From the NCBI GenBank assembly GCA_019247695.1, contig JAFBAP010000016.1, forward strand, positions 1 to 60,076: DNA of 60,076 bases. Direction: 5' to 3'. Numbering within the stretch: the first letter of the stretch is position 1; each line of letters opens with the position of its first letter. Position numbers and translations under genes: made by a program. This document shows positions 1 to 8,611 of the stretch, one piece after another. The DNA comes from Verrucomicrobiota bacterium. GTDB taxonomy: Bacteria; Verrucomicrobiota; Verrucomicrobiia; Chthoniobacterales; JAFAMB01. The notes below the pieces were generated by a model that saw only the letters and a list, made by a program, of their open reading frames with translations, made no database searches and had not been told where the DNA came from.

Positions 1-1830
1 TTGGTGGTGGGCTACCCGATTGACCGGGAAAACCGCGGACCCAAGGACGGCCTGGCCAGGCTGGAAGGATTCCGGACCGACCGGGGCAGCGCGCGCACCC
101 TCGTCTGGCTCCCGTCTCTGTTAGGCTCGCAGGCGCAGAAGGACCTCGGCCAACTGGTGCGGCTGGACCACATTCTTTCTCAGAACCGTTTTGCGGATTA
201 CGTGCGCGACCTTTCCCAGGTCGACCGGGAGTCGGCGCGCTCCATTCTGACCAACCAGCGCGACGCCCTGGGACAGCGCCTGATCACTTACCTTAACGTC
301 GCCTACGGTCTTCAAAATGATCCCGGCGGCGTGCTGGACGGCATGCAATCGATCGGCGGTGAAGAACATTTTCAGTCGCTTAGCCCGGGCCTGGAGCTGA
401 ACGTGCCCGGTGAGACGCACCTCTCTCGCGCATTGGTTGACCTGCTGCATCAGGCCTTGGCGAGCCAGTACCCGGGGCACCCGGAGTTTGACAAGGAGCT
501 GAAGATTACCAAGGGAGCCGTGCAGAAAGTCCTGGAGGTTGTCACCGGCACCCTGCGCACCAAGGAGCGGCGACTCCGCGTGGAGAAGGCGGATCGCGCC
601 CTCGTGAGGCAGATCGCCAATCCCCTGAAACTCGGGGAGATGGGCGAAGACCATTTTGTGATGGGGGAACGGTGGAAAGACCACTTCCAGCGAGCCGCCG
701 CGAAAGGTGAAGGCCTCGACAGGATCCGGGTGCAGGACCTGCGCCGCTGGATGGATGAATCGGAGCCGATGGGCTTGCCCCCGTTGTTGCAGGACCTGGT
801 GATCCTTTCCTTTGCACAGCAGACCAACCGCTCGTTCACCCTTCACGGCGGCCCGTTCACCCCGGAACCAGGCGGCAAGTGGCCCGATGAATGCGCCCTC
901 ACTCAGCAGGCGTTGCCGGCGGAACCGGATTGGGAGCGGGCGGTCGAGATCGTGCACACCGCCCTGGGTGTCGCCGGGCTACCCTCCTTCATGAGCGGCC
1001 AGAACGTGGCGCGCTTCAGCGAAACGGTTAAGGCTGAGGTTGAACGGCTCAAGCTTCAGGAAACGGCTCCGAAACTTAAGGCGGCCCTGGAACAGCGGGC
1101 TGCCGACTTCGGGTGCACCGGCCAGGCCTTCGAGCGGCTGGTGACGGCACAGGAAGGAGTCAAACTGGCGTTGTCGATCCGAGACCGGAGTGACGCCGCG
1201 TTGATCGAAGCGATCGCTCGCCTCGACTTGCAGGCGGCCCTCGCCGCGATCGGCACCAGCCTGAAGAAAGCCGGCAACGTCGCAGATAAGGTCAAGGGCG
1301 CTGACCTGACCGCCGTAAACTCCGTGTCGAGGCTCGAGGGCAAGGCCGGGGAAGAAGGACGGCGGTTACGCGATGACCTTTTCGAAGCGTTCCGGCACAA
1401 CGAATACGCCGTGCCTTTCGGTTCTGCCTTCGACACGATTAACCGCGAGGCCATCAGGCTGCTGAGCTCGTTGGTGCAGAAAGAGCCGAAGAGGAATGAA
1501 GATGGTCCCGGGCCGGGCGTCACCGAGCCCGTGCCGCAAGTGACGGAAAAGCGGGCCGGCCTCATCTCCCGGTGGGGCCGGAGCCAGGTCGAGGGAGACG
1601 ACGTGCCCGGGTGGGTTCCCATCGGCGTGAGAGAGAAGCTGCTCGCGGTCGTCCAGGTTCGGGACGTTCATGCCGGTGGAAAATTGGGCCCGGTAGTCGT
1701 AACCCAAAACCTGGCCGCGCTGCTGGCTGGGGCCGGCGATGCCGAGATAGATTCCGGCACCGGACAATTTCGGATTCCCGGTTACGGAATCGACTGCCGG
1801 CTGAGCACCGATCCGGGCCGGGAAAACTAA
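1..1830 (+). CDS. pglY: BREX type 2 protein PglY, C-terminal part (5' truncated)
   Basis: The reading frame is open from the first base, so this is the last 609 residues of a longer protein cut by the window edge. PglY proteins are about 1200-1300 residues and carry an N-terminal P-loop, which would lie outside the window. The visible start (VVGYPIDREN, then an arginine-rich stretch and VWLPSLL) resembles the middle region of PglY-type DUF6079 proteins as I remember them. The rest is helical and charged. The assignment rests mainly on order: pglZ follows after 18 bases, then brxD and brxHI, which is the type 2 BREX order pglW-pglX-pglY-pglZ-brxD-brxHI. PglY is a cytoplasmic component needed for BREX phage restriction; its exact activity is not settled. 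The leading TTG is an internal codon, not a start. Confidence 0.8.
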   Translation: MVVGYPIDRENRGPKDGLARLEGFRTDRGSARTLVWLPSLLGSQAQKDLGQLVRLDHILSQNRFADYVRDLSQVDRESARSILTNQRDALGQRLITYLNVAYGLQNDPGGVLDGMQSIGGEEHFQSLSPGLELNVPGETHLSRALVDLLHQALASQYPGHPEFDKELKITKGAVQKVLEVVTGTLRTKERRLRVEKADRALVRQIANPLKLGEMGEDHFVMGERWKDHFQRAAAKGEGLDRIRVQDLRRWMDESEPMGLPPLLQDLVILSFAQQTNRSFTLHGGPFTPEPGGKWPDECALTQQALPAEPDWERAVEIVHTALGVAGLPSFMSGQNVARFSETVKAEVERLKLQETAPKLKAALEQRAADFGCTGQAFERLVTAQEGVKLALSIRDRSDAALIEAIARLDLQAALAAIGTSLKKAGNVADKVKGADLTAVNSVSRLEGKAGEEGRRLRDDLFEAFRHNEYAVPFGSAFDTINREAIRLLSSLVQKEPKRNEDGPGPGVTEPVPQVTEKRAGLISRWGRSQVEGDDVPGWVPIGVREKLLAVVQVRDVHAGGKLGPVVVTQNLAALLAGAGDAEIDSGTGQFRIPGYGIDCRLSTDPGREN

Positions 1831-1848
1831 AGGCTGACCGCAAACCAC

Positions 1849-4578
1849 ATGGCCGTTCTGACCGACAAGCAACTCGCCGCTCAAATCCGCAACTGGCGCA
1901 AAAAGAACCTCGACGGTGCCCCTTTCGGCATCCGGACCGACCAGGAATTCCGCGGCAACCGGCGGCTCGAGGTGGATGGCCGGGCCTATGAAGTGGCGGA
2001 ATGCCGCTCCGACCTCGAAGCCCGGGAACTGCTGGCCCGCCGGTCCGGCGATGATGGCTTGGTGCTGCTGTTCCGGGTCGGCCACGAGCATCTCGGCGAA
2101 GACCTGCTCGCCAGGTTGACCAAAGAGCGGCTGTTGTCGGTGGATACCCGCCAAAGCTTGCGCGAACTTTTCCAGGCCGCCTCGATCGACCCTCGCATCC
2201 TGGCCAATCCCAAACTGGTCGAGGCCTTGGTGGCGGCTGCCGCGGGACGGGGCGGGGTCACCTCCCCGGCCGGCATTCTGGACATGGACCTGGCGTGGAG
2301 CGTCCTGTTGGGAAACCCTGAGCTCGTTCATCGCCGGCCGGACCTCACGACCTTGCTGCGCTGGTCCCTCGATGAAGCCCAATGGCTTGAGGTGCGCGGC
2401 TTGGAACCGGAGCTCCGTAAAGCGTTTTTCGCCTGGGTGGCGGAGCGGGCCGGTGAAGCAACGCATTTCATCGACGCCGCGGAATCCGGCGGCCACGCGG
2501 AAACGCTGGTGCCCATCGGCCTTGCCCTGGGAGTCCTTTTCCAGGATGGCGGCCGCCACGAAGAGGCCCGGCTGGAGGGACGCGTCCGCATCGAAGATTA
2601 CCTCGGAAAACAGAAAATCGGTGCGGGCCCCGCGATGGCCTGGCACTTGGCCGCGGCGGCGATCGTCAAAGAATTCAACGAATTATCGTCGTTCCAACGG
2701 GCCGACCTGGCCCGGCGGCTCGACCAGCTGCTCAAGGCGCTGAAGGTCGAATCGTTGGCCATTGATTCCGATTTCTCCGCCTTGGGCTTTGCGGAGCGGA
2801 CCAAGGCATTCGCGGAGACGCTCCAGCGCTACGGCCGGCGCAAGGCCGGGCAAGCCGGCGCCGCACTCGGGGCCTGCTACCAGGCGCTCCAAAACCATGC
2901 GCTGTCAGCGGATCCTAACCATAAGAAACGTCTCCCGCGGGCCGAGATGGCGGGCCGTTTGGCCCTCTGGCTCAAACAACACGACCGCGAACCGAACGTC
3001 CCCCGCTCGTTGGAGGACGCGATGGACGGTTACCTGCGCGAGCTGTCGTTCGTGGACCGGGCGCGCTTCGCGCTGTTCGGAGGCGACGCTGCAGATCACG
3101 AGCTGTCTCAGGTCTATCACAACATCGCCAAACAGGCGGCAACGATCCGCCGGGAACAGCAGCGGCACTTCGGAACCCTTCTCGCCGCCTGGAACGAGGA
3201 GGGCGGTGGCGCCGGCGCCGAAAACCTTCTCACGGTGGAGCGCGTGGTGGAGCAGGTCGTGGCGCCCCTGGCCAAAGAGCGCCCCGTGCTGCTCCTCGTC
3301 CTGGACGGTATGAGCGGGCCGGTTTTTTGCGAGATGCTCGAAGACTTCGCCCGGCGCGGGTGGCTGCCGGCCGCCAGCGGCAGTGAACAGGAACCGTTGG
3401 CGAGGCCCGTACTGGCTGCGTTGCCCTCGGTCACGAACATTTCCCGGCAAGCCCTGTTTTCGGGCAAGCTGGATGGCTCGGATAAACGGGGCGAGCAGGT
3501 CGCTTTTCGCGAGCACCCGGCGCTGGCCGGCCCGGCCGGCAAAGGCAAGCCCCAATTATTCTTGAAGGCGGATCTCGCCGGCCCGGGAGAATCGTTTTTG
3601 GCCGAGCCGGTGCGCAAGGCCATTGCTTCCCCCTCACAACGGGTCGTTGGGGTGTTGTTGAACGTGGTCGACGACCAGTTGAGCGCGGGAGATCAACTGG
3701 AAGTCGAGTGGCGCATTGATAAGATCCGGTTCTTAGGGCCGGCGCTGGAAGCGGCGACGCAGGCCGGCCGTGCGATCGTGCTGACGAGCGATCACGGCCA
3801 TATCCCGGACCTTAACCAAACGGTGAAGACGACAGAATCCTCCGGCGGGGGCGACCGGTACCGGGATGGCGGCGACAGACCGGCCGGTCCGGGAGAACTG
3901 TTCATTCAAGGCGAACGCATCAAGGCGGCCACGGGCGAAGAGGCTCTAATTGCGGCCTGTGAGGAGACTGTCCGTTACGCAAGCAAGAAAGGGGGTTACC
4001 ACGGGGGCGCTTCCGACCTCGAGATGGTGATTCCTCTGGCGGTGCTGGAGGCCCGAACCGACGCCCTGGATGGGTGGCTGCCTCCCGAGCCTTTTGCGCC
4101 TGTGTGGTGGCGATGGAGGGAGTACCTCGGCGAGAGCACCGGTCCGTTGCCGAAAACGTCGTCACGGCGCACGAAACCGAAGCCCGCCCGGCAGGAGGCC
4201 CAACTGGCCGACCTGCCGCTGTTTGGCGGTGCCGCCCCAGGGCCTGGAAGCGAATCCGGTGTGCCTGCGCCGTGGTTGAAGCGCCTCCTGGATTCGCCGG
4301 TCTTCAAGCAACAGGCGCAATCGATGGGTAAACTCACCCCCAAGGAGGACCAGGTAGTGTCCTTCCTGACCGTAATGGAAAAACACGGCAACGCCGTGTT
4401 ATTCACTACCTTGGCGGCCGATCTACGATTGCCGCCGTTCCGGTTGCCCGGACTGCTCTCGTTACTCGGGCGCCTGTTCAACGTGGACGGTTACCCCGTC
4501 CTTGAGGAGGACCGTGCTTCTCAAACCGTCCGGGTCGATCGCAAGCTGCTGGCCAGACAGTTCGAGCTTCCGGATTAA
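1849..4578 (+). CDS. pglZ: BREX type 2 protein PglZ
   Basis: This 909-residue protein has an alkaline-phosphatase-superfamily PglZ domain in its second half. A beta strand ends in LDGM (Asp486), the metal-site motif SDHGH lies at about 647-651, and GYHGG follows at about 716-720 (His718); all are typical of PglZ. The N-terminal half is helical. PglZ is a core component of all BREX types and is thought to act with the PglX methyltransferase in telling self from phage DNA. The gene begins 18 bases after the pglY stop, so the two are probably co-transcribed. It is followed by about 490 bases of repeat-rich DNA before brxD, which is unusual inside a defence operon. Family and context agree well. 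Confidence 0.92.
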   Translation: MAVLTDKQLAAQIRNWRKKNLDGAPFGIRTDQEFRGNRRLEVDGRAYEVAECRSDLEARELLARRSGDDGLVLLFRVGHEHLGEDLLARLTKERLLSVDTRQSLRELFQAASIDPRILANPKLVEALVAAAAGRGGVTSPAGILDMDLAWSVLLGNPELVHRRPDLTTLLRWSLDEAQWLEVRGLEPELRKAFFAWVAERAGEATHFIDAAESGGHAETLVPIGLALGVLFQDGGRHEEARLEGRVRIEDYLGKQKIGAGPAMAWHLAAAAIVKEFNELSSFQRADLARRLDQLLKALKVESLAIDSDFSALGFAERTKAFAETLQRYGRRKAGQAGAALGACYQALQNHALSADPNHKKRLPRAEMAGRLALWLKQHDREPNVPRSLEDAMDGYLRELSFVDRARFALFGGDAADHELSQVYHNIAKQAATIRREQQRHFGTLLAAWNEEGGGAGAENLLTVERVVEQVVAPLAKERPVLLLVLDGMSGPVFCEMLEDFARRGWLPAASGSEQEPLARPVLAALPSVTNISRQALFSGKLDGSDKRGEQVAFREHPALAGPAGKGKPQLFLKADLAGPGESFLAEPVRKAIASPSQRVVGVLLNVVDDQLSAGDQLEVEWRIDKIRFLGPALEAATQAGRAIVLTSDHGHIPDLNQTVKTTESSGGGDRYRDGGDRPAGPGELFIQGERIKAATGEEALIAACEETVRYASKKGGYHGGASDLEMVIPLAVLEARTDALDGWLPPEPFAPVWWRWREYLGESTGPLPKTSSRRTKPKPARQEAQLADLPLFGGAAPGPGSESGVPAPWLKRLLDSPVFKQQAQSMGKLTPKEDQVVSFLTVMEKHGNAVLFTTLAADLRLPPFRLPGLLSLLGRLFNVDGYPVLEEDRASQTVRVDRKLLARQFELPD

Positions 4579-5066
4579 CGTCACACGGCGAGGGGGCGGG
4601 CACGGCGACGGAGGTTCACACGGCGAACACGGAGCGCCACAGCGACCACGGCGAGAAGGGAAAAGGAATCCGCAGAACACGCAGAAGAACGCAGAAAAGA
4701 AAAAACATCCACAGATTACACAGATTGACACAGATTAAAGGGACGGCCTTTGGCGGGCACAACACTGAGTTCACCCGGCGACCACGGCGGAGGTATAGGT
4801 TATTTGGCTTCTATTTATTTACCCGGCACTCGACACCCGATACCCGGCACCCGACACCTCCCCCATTTGTGGCATTTTTCCGCTTGTGGCATTTGTGTCA
4901 TTCTCTGCCGCTCCGAACTCCGAACCCCGAACTCCAAACCCCGAACTCCAAACTCCGAACCCTTTCCCCCTCTTCCCGCCGTGGTCGCCGTGTTCCGCCG
5001 TGTTCGCCGTGTGAACTCTTACGTTGTGCCCGCCAAACCCGCCGTGCCCGCCGTGTGATCGACACC
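4579..5066. repeat. Composite intergenic repeat island R1 (inside BREX locus)
   Basis: There is no gene here. The stretch is a mosaic of short modules: CACGGCGA-type repeats (4579-4652), CGCAGAAC/ACGCAGAA (4671-4700), CACAGATT units (4709-4737), more CACGGCG, ACCCGGCAC/ACCCGACAC units (4840-4858), GTGGCATTTTTCCGCTTGTGGCATTTG (split here as two GTGGCAT units, 4868-4895), CCGAACTCC/CCGAACCCC units (4914-4962), and finally the first module in reverse (4978-5056). The outer modules form an inverted pair: GTTCACACGGCGAACACGG at 4614-4632 matches exactly the reverse complement of 4998-5016. Similar islands recur through the window. No credible start codon or promoter is evident, and brxD begins directly after it. 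Confidence 0.85.
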
Positions 5067-6395
5067 ATGAACGCCCCTCCCCTATCCGCCCGCAAACGCA
5101 CGGAGCTGCTTGAAGCCTTGCGGCGCGGCACGGTACCCAGCAAAGGGCTTGGCGAACTGGCTGTGGGCCTCGAGCGTTTTGTCCCTACGGTGGACGAGTT
5201 GCTCGATCACGTCGCAACCGGCGGCACCGCCTTCAAGGCCGTCCGAGGCGATTACGGTTGCGGTAAGACCTTTTTTTCGCGCTGGCTGCAGGAGCGGGCT
5301 AAAGCTCGGGGTTTCGCGTGCTCCGAAGTGCAGATTTCCGAAACCGAAACGCCGCTTCACCGGCTCGAGACTGTTTACCGCCGCATGATGGAACGTTTAA
5401 GCGTGCCGGGAACCGATCTCGGCGCATTTCGCCAAGTGATTGATGGCTGGTTTTTCACGTTGGAAGAAGAATTGATCGCCGCCCATTCGGGTGAGGAACT
5501 GAACCAGTCGGAACTGCTGTCGAAGACCTCCGAGCTAATGGAGAAACGGCTCGGCGAGGTGGCCAGGGTGCGGCCACAGTTCGCCAGCGTGCTCCGGGCG
5601 TACCGGAAGGCGCTGGTGGATGGTGACCTTCCCACGGCCGAGGGCTTGCTGTCGTGGCTGTCGGGGCAGCCGAACGTCTCAGGCAGCATCAAGGGCAAGG
5701 CCAACGTCAGGGGCGAAGTGGATCATTTTGCGGCCCTGGGTTTCCTGCAGGGATTTCTGCGGGTCCTGAAAGATTCGGCTTACCCGGGCCTGATCCTGGT
5801 TCTCGACGAAATTGAAACGCTCCAGCGGGTGCGTTCCGACGTGCGTGAAAAAGCCCTCAACGCGCTCAGGCAGCTCATCGACGAGGTGGACAGCGGCCGG
5901 TTCCCGGGTCTGTTCCTTCTTATCACGGGAACCCCGTCCTTCTTCGACGGCCCGCAAGGCGCCAAAAAACTACCCCCGCTGGCGCAACGGTTGCACACGG
6001 ACTTCGATCCCGAAGGCAGGTTTGATAACCCCCGGGCCCCTCAGATCAGACTCCTGCCCTTTAACAATCAATCTCTTCTGGAGGTGGGCAGAAAGGTCCG
6101 GGACATCTTTGCGGCCGGCAGCCCCCGGCAGGCGCGCGTTCTTACCATCGTTGATGACGGCTTGATCGCTACCCTCGCGGGCGGGATCTGCGGGGGACTG
6201 GGAGGCAAGGTCGGGCTCGCCCCGCGTTTGTTTCTCAAGAAACTGGTGGCCGATGTCCTGGATCGTGTGGAGCAGTTTGAGGATTTTGACCCGAGGCAAC
6301 ACTACAAACCGGTCATTGACGGCTTGGAACTGAACGACGCGGAACGGGCGGCCCTCGGCGCGGCTTCCGTTGATGACATCCCGCTGCGATGGTGA
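5067..6395 (+). CDS. brxD: BREX type 2 ATPase BrxD
   Basis: This is a 442-residue AAA/P-loop ATPase. The Walker A motif GDYGCGKT spans residues 61-68, and Walker B LVLDE ends at Asp247-Glu248. I chose the ATG at 5067 because the protein then starts with the family-like N-terminus (LSARKRTELLEALRRG and onward), whereas a longer reading frame upstream would translate only the repeat island. BrxD is specific to type 2 BREX and is normally encoded after pglZ and before brxHI, exactly as here. Its precise role is unknown; an ATP-dependent motor or switch is likely by family. Its last seven bases overlap the start of brxHI, so the two genes are translationally coupled. Confidence 0.9.
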   Translation: MNAPPLSARKRTELLEALRRGTVPSKGLGELAVGLERFVPTVDELLDHVATGGTAFKAVRGDYGCGKTFFSRWLQERAKARGFACSEVQISETETPLHRLETVYRRMMERLSVPGTDLGAFRQVIDGWFFTLEEELIAAHSGEELNQSELLSKTSELMEKRLGEVARVRPQFASVLRAYRKALVDGDLPTAEGLLSWLSGQPNVSGSIKGKANVRGEVDHFAALGFLQGFLRVLKDSAYPGLILVLDEIETLQRVRSDVREKALNALRQLIDEVDSGRFPGLFLLITGTPSFFDGPQGAKKLPPLAQRLHTDFDPEGRFDNPRAPQIRLLPFNNQSLLEVGRKVRDIFAAGSPRQARVLTIVDDGLIATLAGGICGGLGGKVGLAPRLFLKKLVADVLDRVEQFEDFDPRQHYKPVIDGLELNDAERAALGAASVDDIPLRW

Positions 6396-8527
6396 ACCCA
6401 CCCCCCTCGGAGCGTTTTCACCCGCTGCTGCGGCATCATTTGGTCAATACCCTGGGCTGGCGAGCCCTGCGCCCCTTGCAGGAGCGAGCGGCCGAACCGA
6501 TCCTGGGAGGCGCCCACCTCCTGGTGCTCGCCCCGACCGCAGGCGGCAAGACGGAGGCTGCGGTGCTGCCGGTGCTGTCGCGCCTTCTTACGGAAGGCTG
6601 GGCGGGCACGTCCATCCTGTACCTCTGCCCGCTCAAAGCCTTGCTGAACAACCTGCACCCGAGGCTGGGAGTCTACTTCGGGATGGTGGGTCACCGGGTT
6701 TGCCTGTGGCACGGTGACACTGCGCCGGGCGAACGGCGCCGGATCGAATCCGAGCCCCCCGCCTGCCTGATGACCACGCCTGAGTCCCTGGAGGTGATGC
6801 TCATCTCGTCGCGGCAGGGGCCAAGGACGTTGCTCAAGGACGTTCGAGTCGTGATCGTGGACGAGATTCACGCGTTTGCCGGCGACGACCGGGGCATTCA
6901 CCTGCGGGCAGTTGTGGAACGCATCTCCGCCCTCGCCGGCAGGGAACTCCAGCGGATCGGCCTCTCGGCGACCGTGGGTAATCCCGAGGGACTGCTCGAC
7001 TGGCTGGCCGGACATTGTGCCGGCCGTAAAGGGGTGGTAGCAGAGTCCGGAGGAACCGCGCAAGCGGACGTTTTGCTGGACTACACCGGCAACCTGGAAA
7101 ACGCCGCCCTGGTGATCTCCAGGCTGCACCGCGGCCGGAAGCGGCTGGTGTTCTGCGACAGCCGGCGGCGCGTCGAGGAACTGGCCGTTCACCTCAAGGC
7201 GCAGGGGGTCAGCGCGTTTGTCTCCCACAGTTCGCTCAGCCTGGAGCGGCGCCGGGAAGCGGAACGGGCCTTTGCCGAAGGCGAGAATTGCGTCATCGTC
7301 GCCACAAGCACGCTGGAACTCGGGATTGACGTCGGTGATCTCGACCGGGTGATCCAGATCGATGCACCCGCGACCGTCGCCTCGTTCCTTCAGCGGCTCG
7401 GGCGAACCGGGCGGCGCGAGGGCACGGTGCGAAACTGCCTTTTCCTGGCCACGAATCCCGCGGCCCTGCTGCACGCCGCAGCCCTGATTTCGCTTTGGGA
7501 GGAGGGTTTCGTCGAGCCGATTTATTCGCCGCGCGAGCCTTTCCACCTTTTTGCCCAGCAACTTCTCGCCCTTTCGCTCCAGCATCGCGGCCTTGCGCGT
7601 GACGGCTGGCAACCCGGCATCGGACGCCTGCCGGTTTTTCGAGAAATGGGAAACGAGGAACGCGAGGCGATTCTGGGCCACCTTATCAGGACGGGGATCC
7701 TCGGCTTTGACGGGGTCTGGCTTGCAATGGGCGAGGAAGGCGAAAAGCGCTTCGGCCGGCGGCATTTTCTGGAACTGATGTCGGTGTTTACTTCCTCGCC
7801 TGACTTTGAGGTCCTGCATGGCAACCACCCGATCGGGACCCTGGACTGGCTGGCGCTCGCTTCCAACGACGGCAGCCGGAGGCATCCCGTGATTCTCGCC
7901 GGGCGGAGCTGGGACCTGCTGGAAATCGACTGGAAAAAGCGGCGCGTCTTTGTGACACCAAGCGAAGGGCGCGGCAAAGTCCGATGGCGTGGCGTCCGGC
8001 GCGGTCTTACCTTCGTTATCGCCCAGCGCATACGCCAACTGGTGTTGGCATCCGGCGAATCAACCCGCTGGTCCGCGCGGGCCAAAACGGAAATGGCCAA
8101 CCAAAAGGAGCAGTTCCATCAAGTCGCCGGCGAAGCCGGTCGAATTTACCATGACGCTGCCGAAAGCCGGATCCGGTGGAGCACCTTTGCCGGAAACGCG
8201 CTGAACGAGATTCTGGGCAGCGTGTTGGAAAGGGAACTAAAACAGGAGTTGGCCTGGGATGACTTCGAGATCTCGTTTCCCGCCAGTACCGACGTGACTG
8301 CCATTCGGACTACGGTCGAAGAGCTTCTCGGCGCTCCGAATCTCATCGAGCGACTACCCGGGTCGCAGGAGCTTCTCGATCAACTCAAGTTTTCCGCGTG
8401 CCTGCCTCCGGCACTCGCCAAACGGGCCGTTTATGGCCGGGCTGAGCTGAGGGGCTTGGCCCAGGCGTTTGGAATTCCTCACGATTGTGCCGAAGAAATC
8501 AGGGCTCAGTCCAAGACCGATTCGTAA
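6389..8527 (+). CDS. brxHI: BREX type 2 DEAD/DEAH-box helicase BrxHI
   Basis: This 712-residue Lhr-like superfamily 2 helicase has motif I APTAGGKT (48-55), motif II DEIH (158-161), motif III SAT (193-195), a helicase C domain with ATSTLELGID, and motif VI GRTGRR (338-343). The remaining C-terminal third is a variable accessory domain. It starts at the ATG overlapping the brxD stop by seven bases. BrxHI is the helicase that closes type 2 BREX operons; it is expected to act on DNA in the cytoplasm. The next gene is convergent, so this is the end of the BREX transcription unit within the window. Confidence 0.9.
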   Translation: MVNPPPSERFHPLLRHHLVNTLGWRALRPLQERAAEPILGGAHLLVLAPTAGGKTEAAVLPVLSRLLTEGWAGTSILYLCPLKALLNNLHPRLGVYFGMVGHRVCLWHGDTAPGERRRIESEPPACLMTTPESLEVMLISSRQGPRTLLKDVRVVIVDEIHAFAGDDRGIHLRAVVERISALAGRELQRIGLSATVGNPEGLLDWLAGHCAGRKGVVAESGGTAQADVLLDYTGNLENAALVISRLHRGRKRLVFCDSRRRVEELAVHLKAQGVSAFVSHSSLSLERRREAERAFAEGENCVIVATSTLELGIDVGDLDRVIQIDAPATVASFLQRLGRTGRREGTVRNCLFLATNPAALLHAAALISLWEEGFVEPIYSPREPFHLFAQQLLALSLQHRGLARDGWQPGIGRLPVFREMGNEEREAILGHLIRTGILGFDGVWLAMGEEGEKRFGRRHFLELMSVFTSSPDFEVLHGNHPIGTLDWLALASNDGSRRHPVILAGRSWDLLEIDWKKRRVFVTPSEGRGKVRWRGVRRGLTFVIAQRIRQLVLASGESTRWSARAKTEMANQKEQFHQVAGEAGRIYHDAAESRIRWSTFAGNALNEILGSVLERELKQELAWDDFEISFPASTDVTAIRTTVEELLGAPNLIERLPGSQELLDQLKFSACLPPALAKRAVYGRAELRGLAQAFGIPHDCAEEIRAQSKTDS

Positions 8528-8562
8528 TTCGCAAGTTCTTCCCGCTTTTTCCGAGCAAGTGC

Positions 8563-8579
8563 GCAGGATTGTGTCCTGC
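8563..8579. terminator. Small hairpin between convergent brxHI and adh
   Basis: The 6-bp perfect stem GCAGGA/TCCTGC has a 5-base loop and sits between the two convergent stop codons. There is no T-run after it on the plus strand. On the minus strand it is followed, some 15 bases on, by a short A/T-rich run. It could serve as a weak bidirectional terminator, but the evidence is thin. Confidence 0.25.
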
Positions 8580-8611
8580 TTCGGAGTTGCTGATTCGTTG
8601 CGGGGGGGAGG

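Noticed and set aside
121-957. Long open frame on the minus strand opposite pglY (278 codons)
   Set aside because: It is the antisense of pglY, with no recognisable domain; long antisense frames are expected in GC-rich coding DNA.
1366-2646. 426-codon minus-strand frame across the pglY-pglZ junction
   Set aside because: It crosses two supported genes in antisense and shows no family features.
4709-4737. CACAGATT units as DnaA boxes or an origin of replication
   Set aside because: They do not match TTATNCACA, they occur in many islands, and no dnaA, dnaN or AT-rich unwinding region is nearby.
6302-8038. 578-codon open frame on the minus strand opposite brxHI
   Set aside because: The plus strand carries all helicase motifs; the antisense frame has only low-complexity Pro/Arg/Gln-rich sequence.
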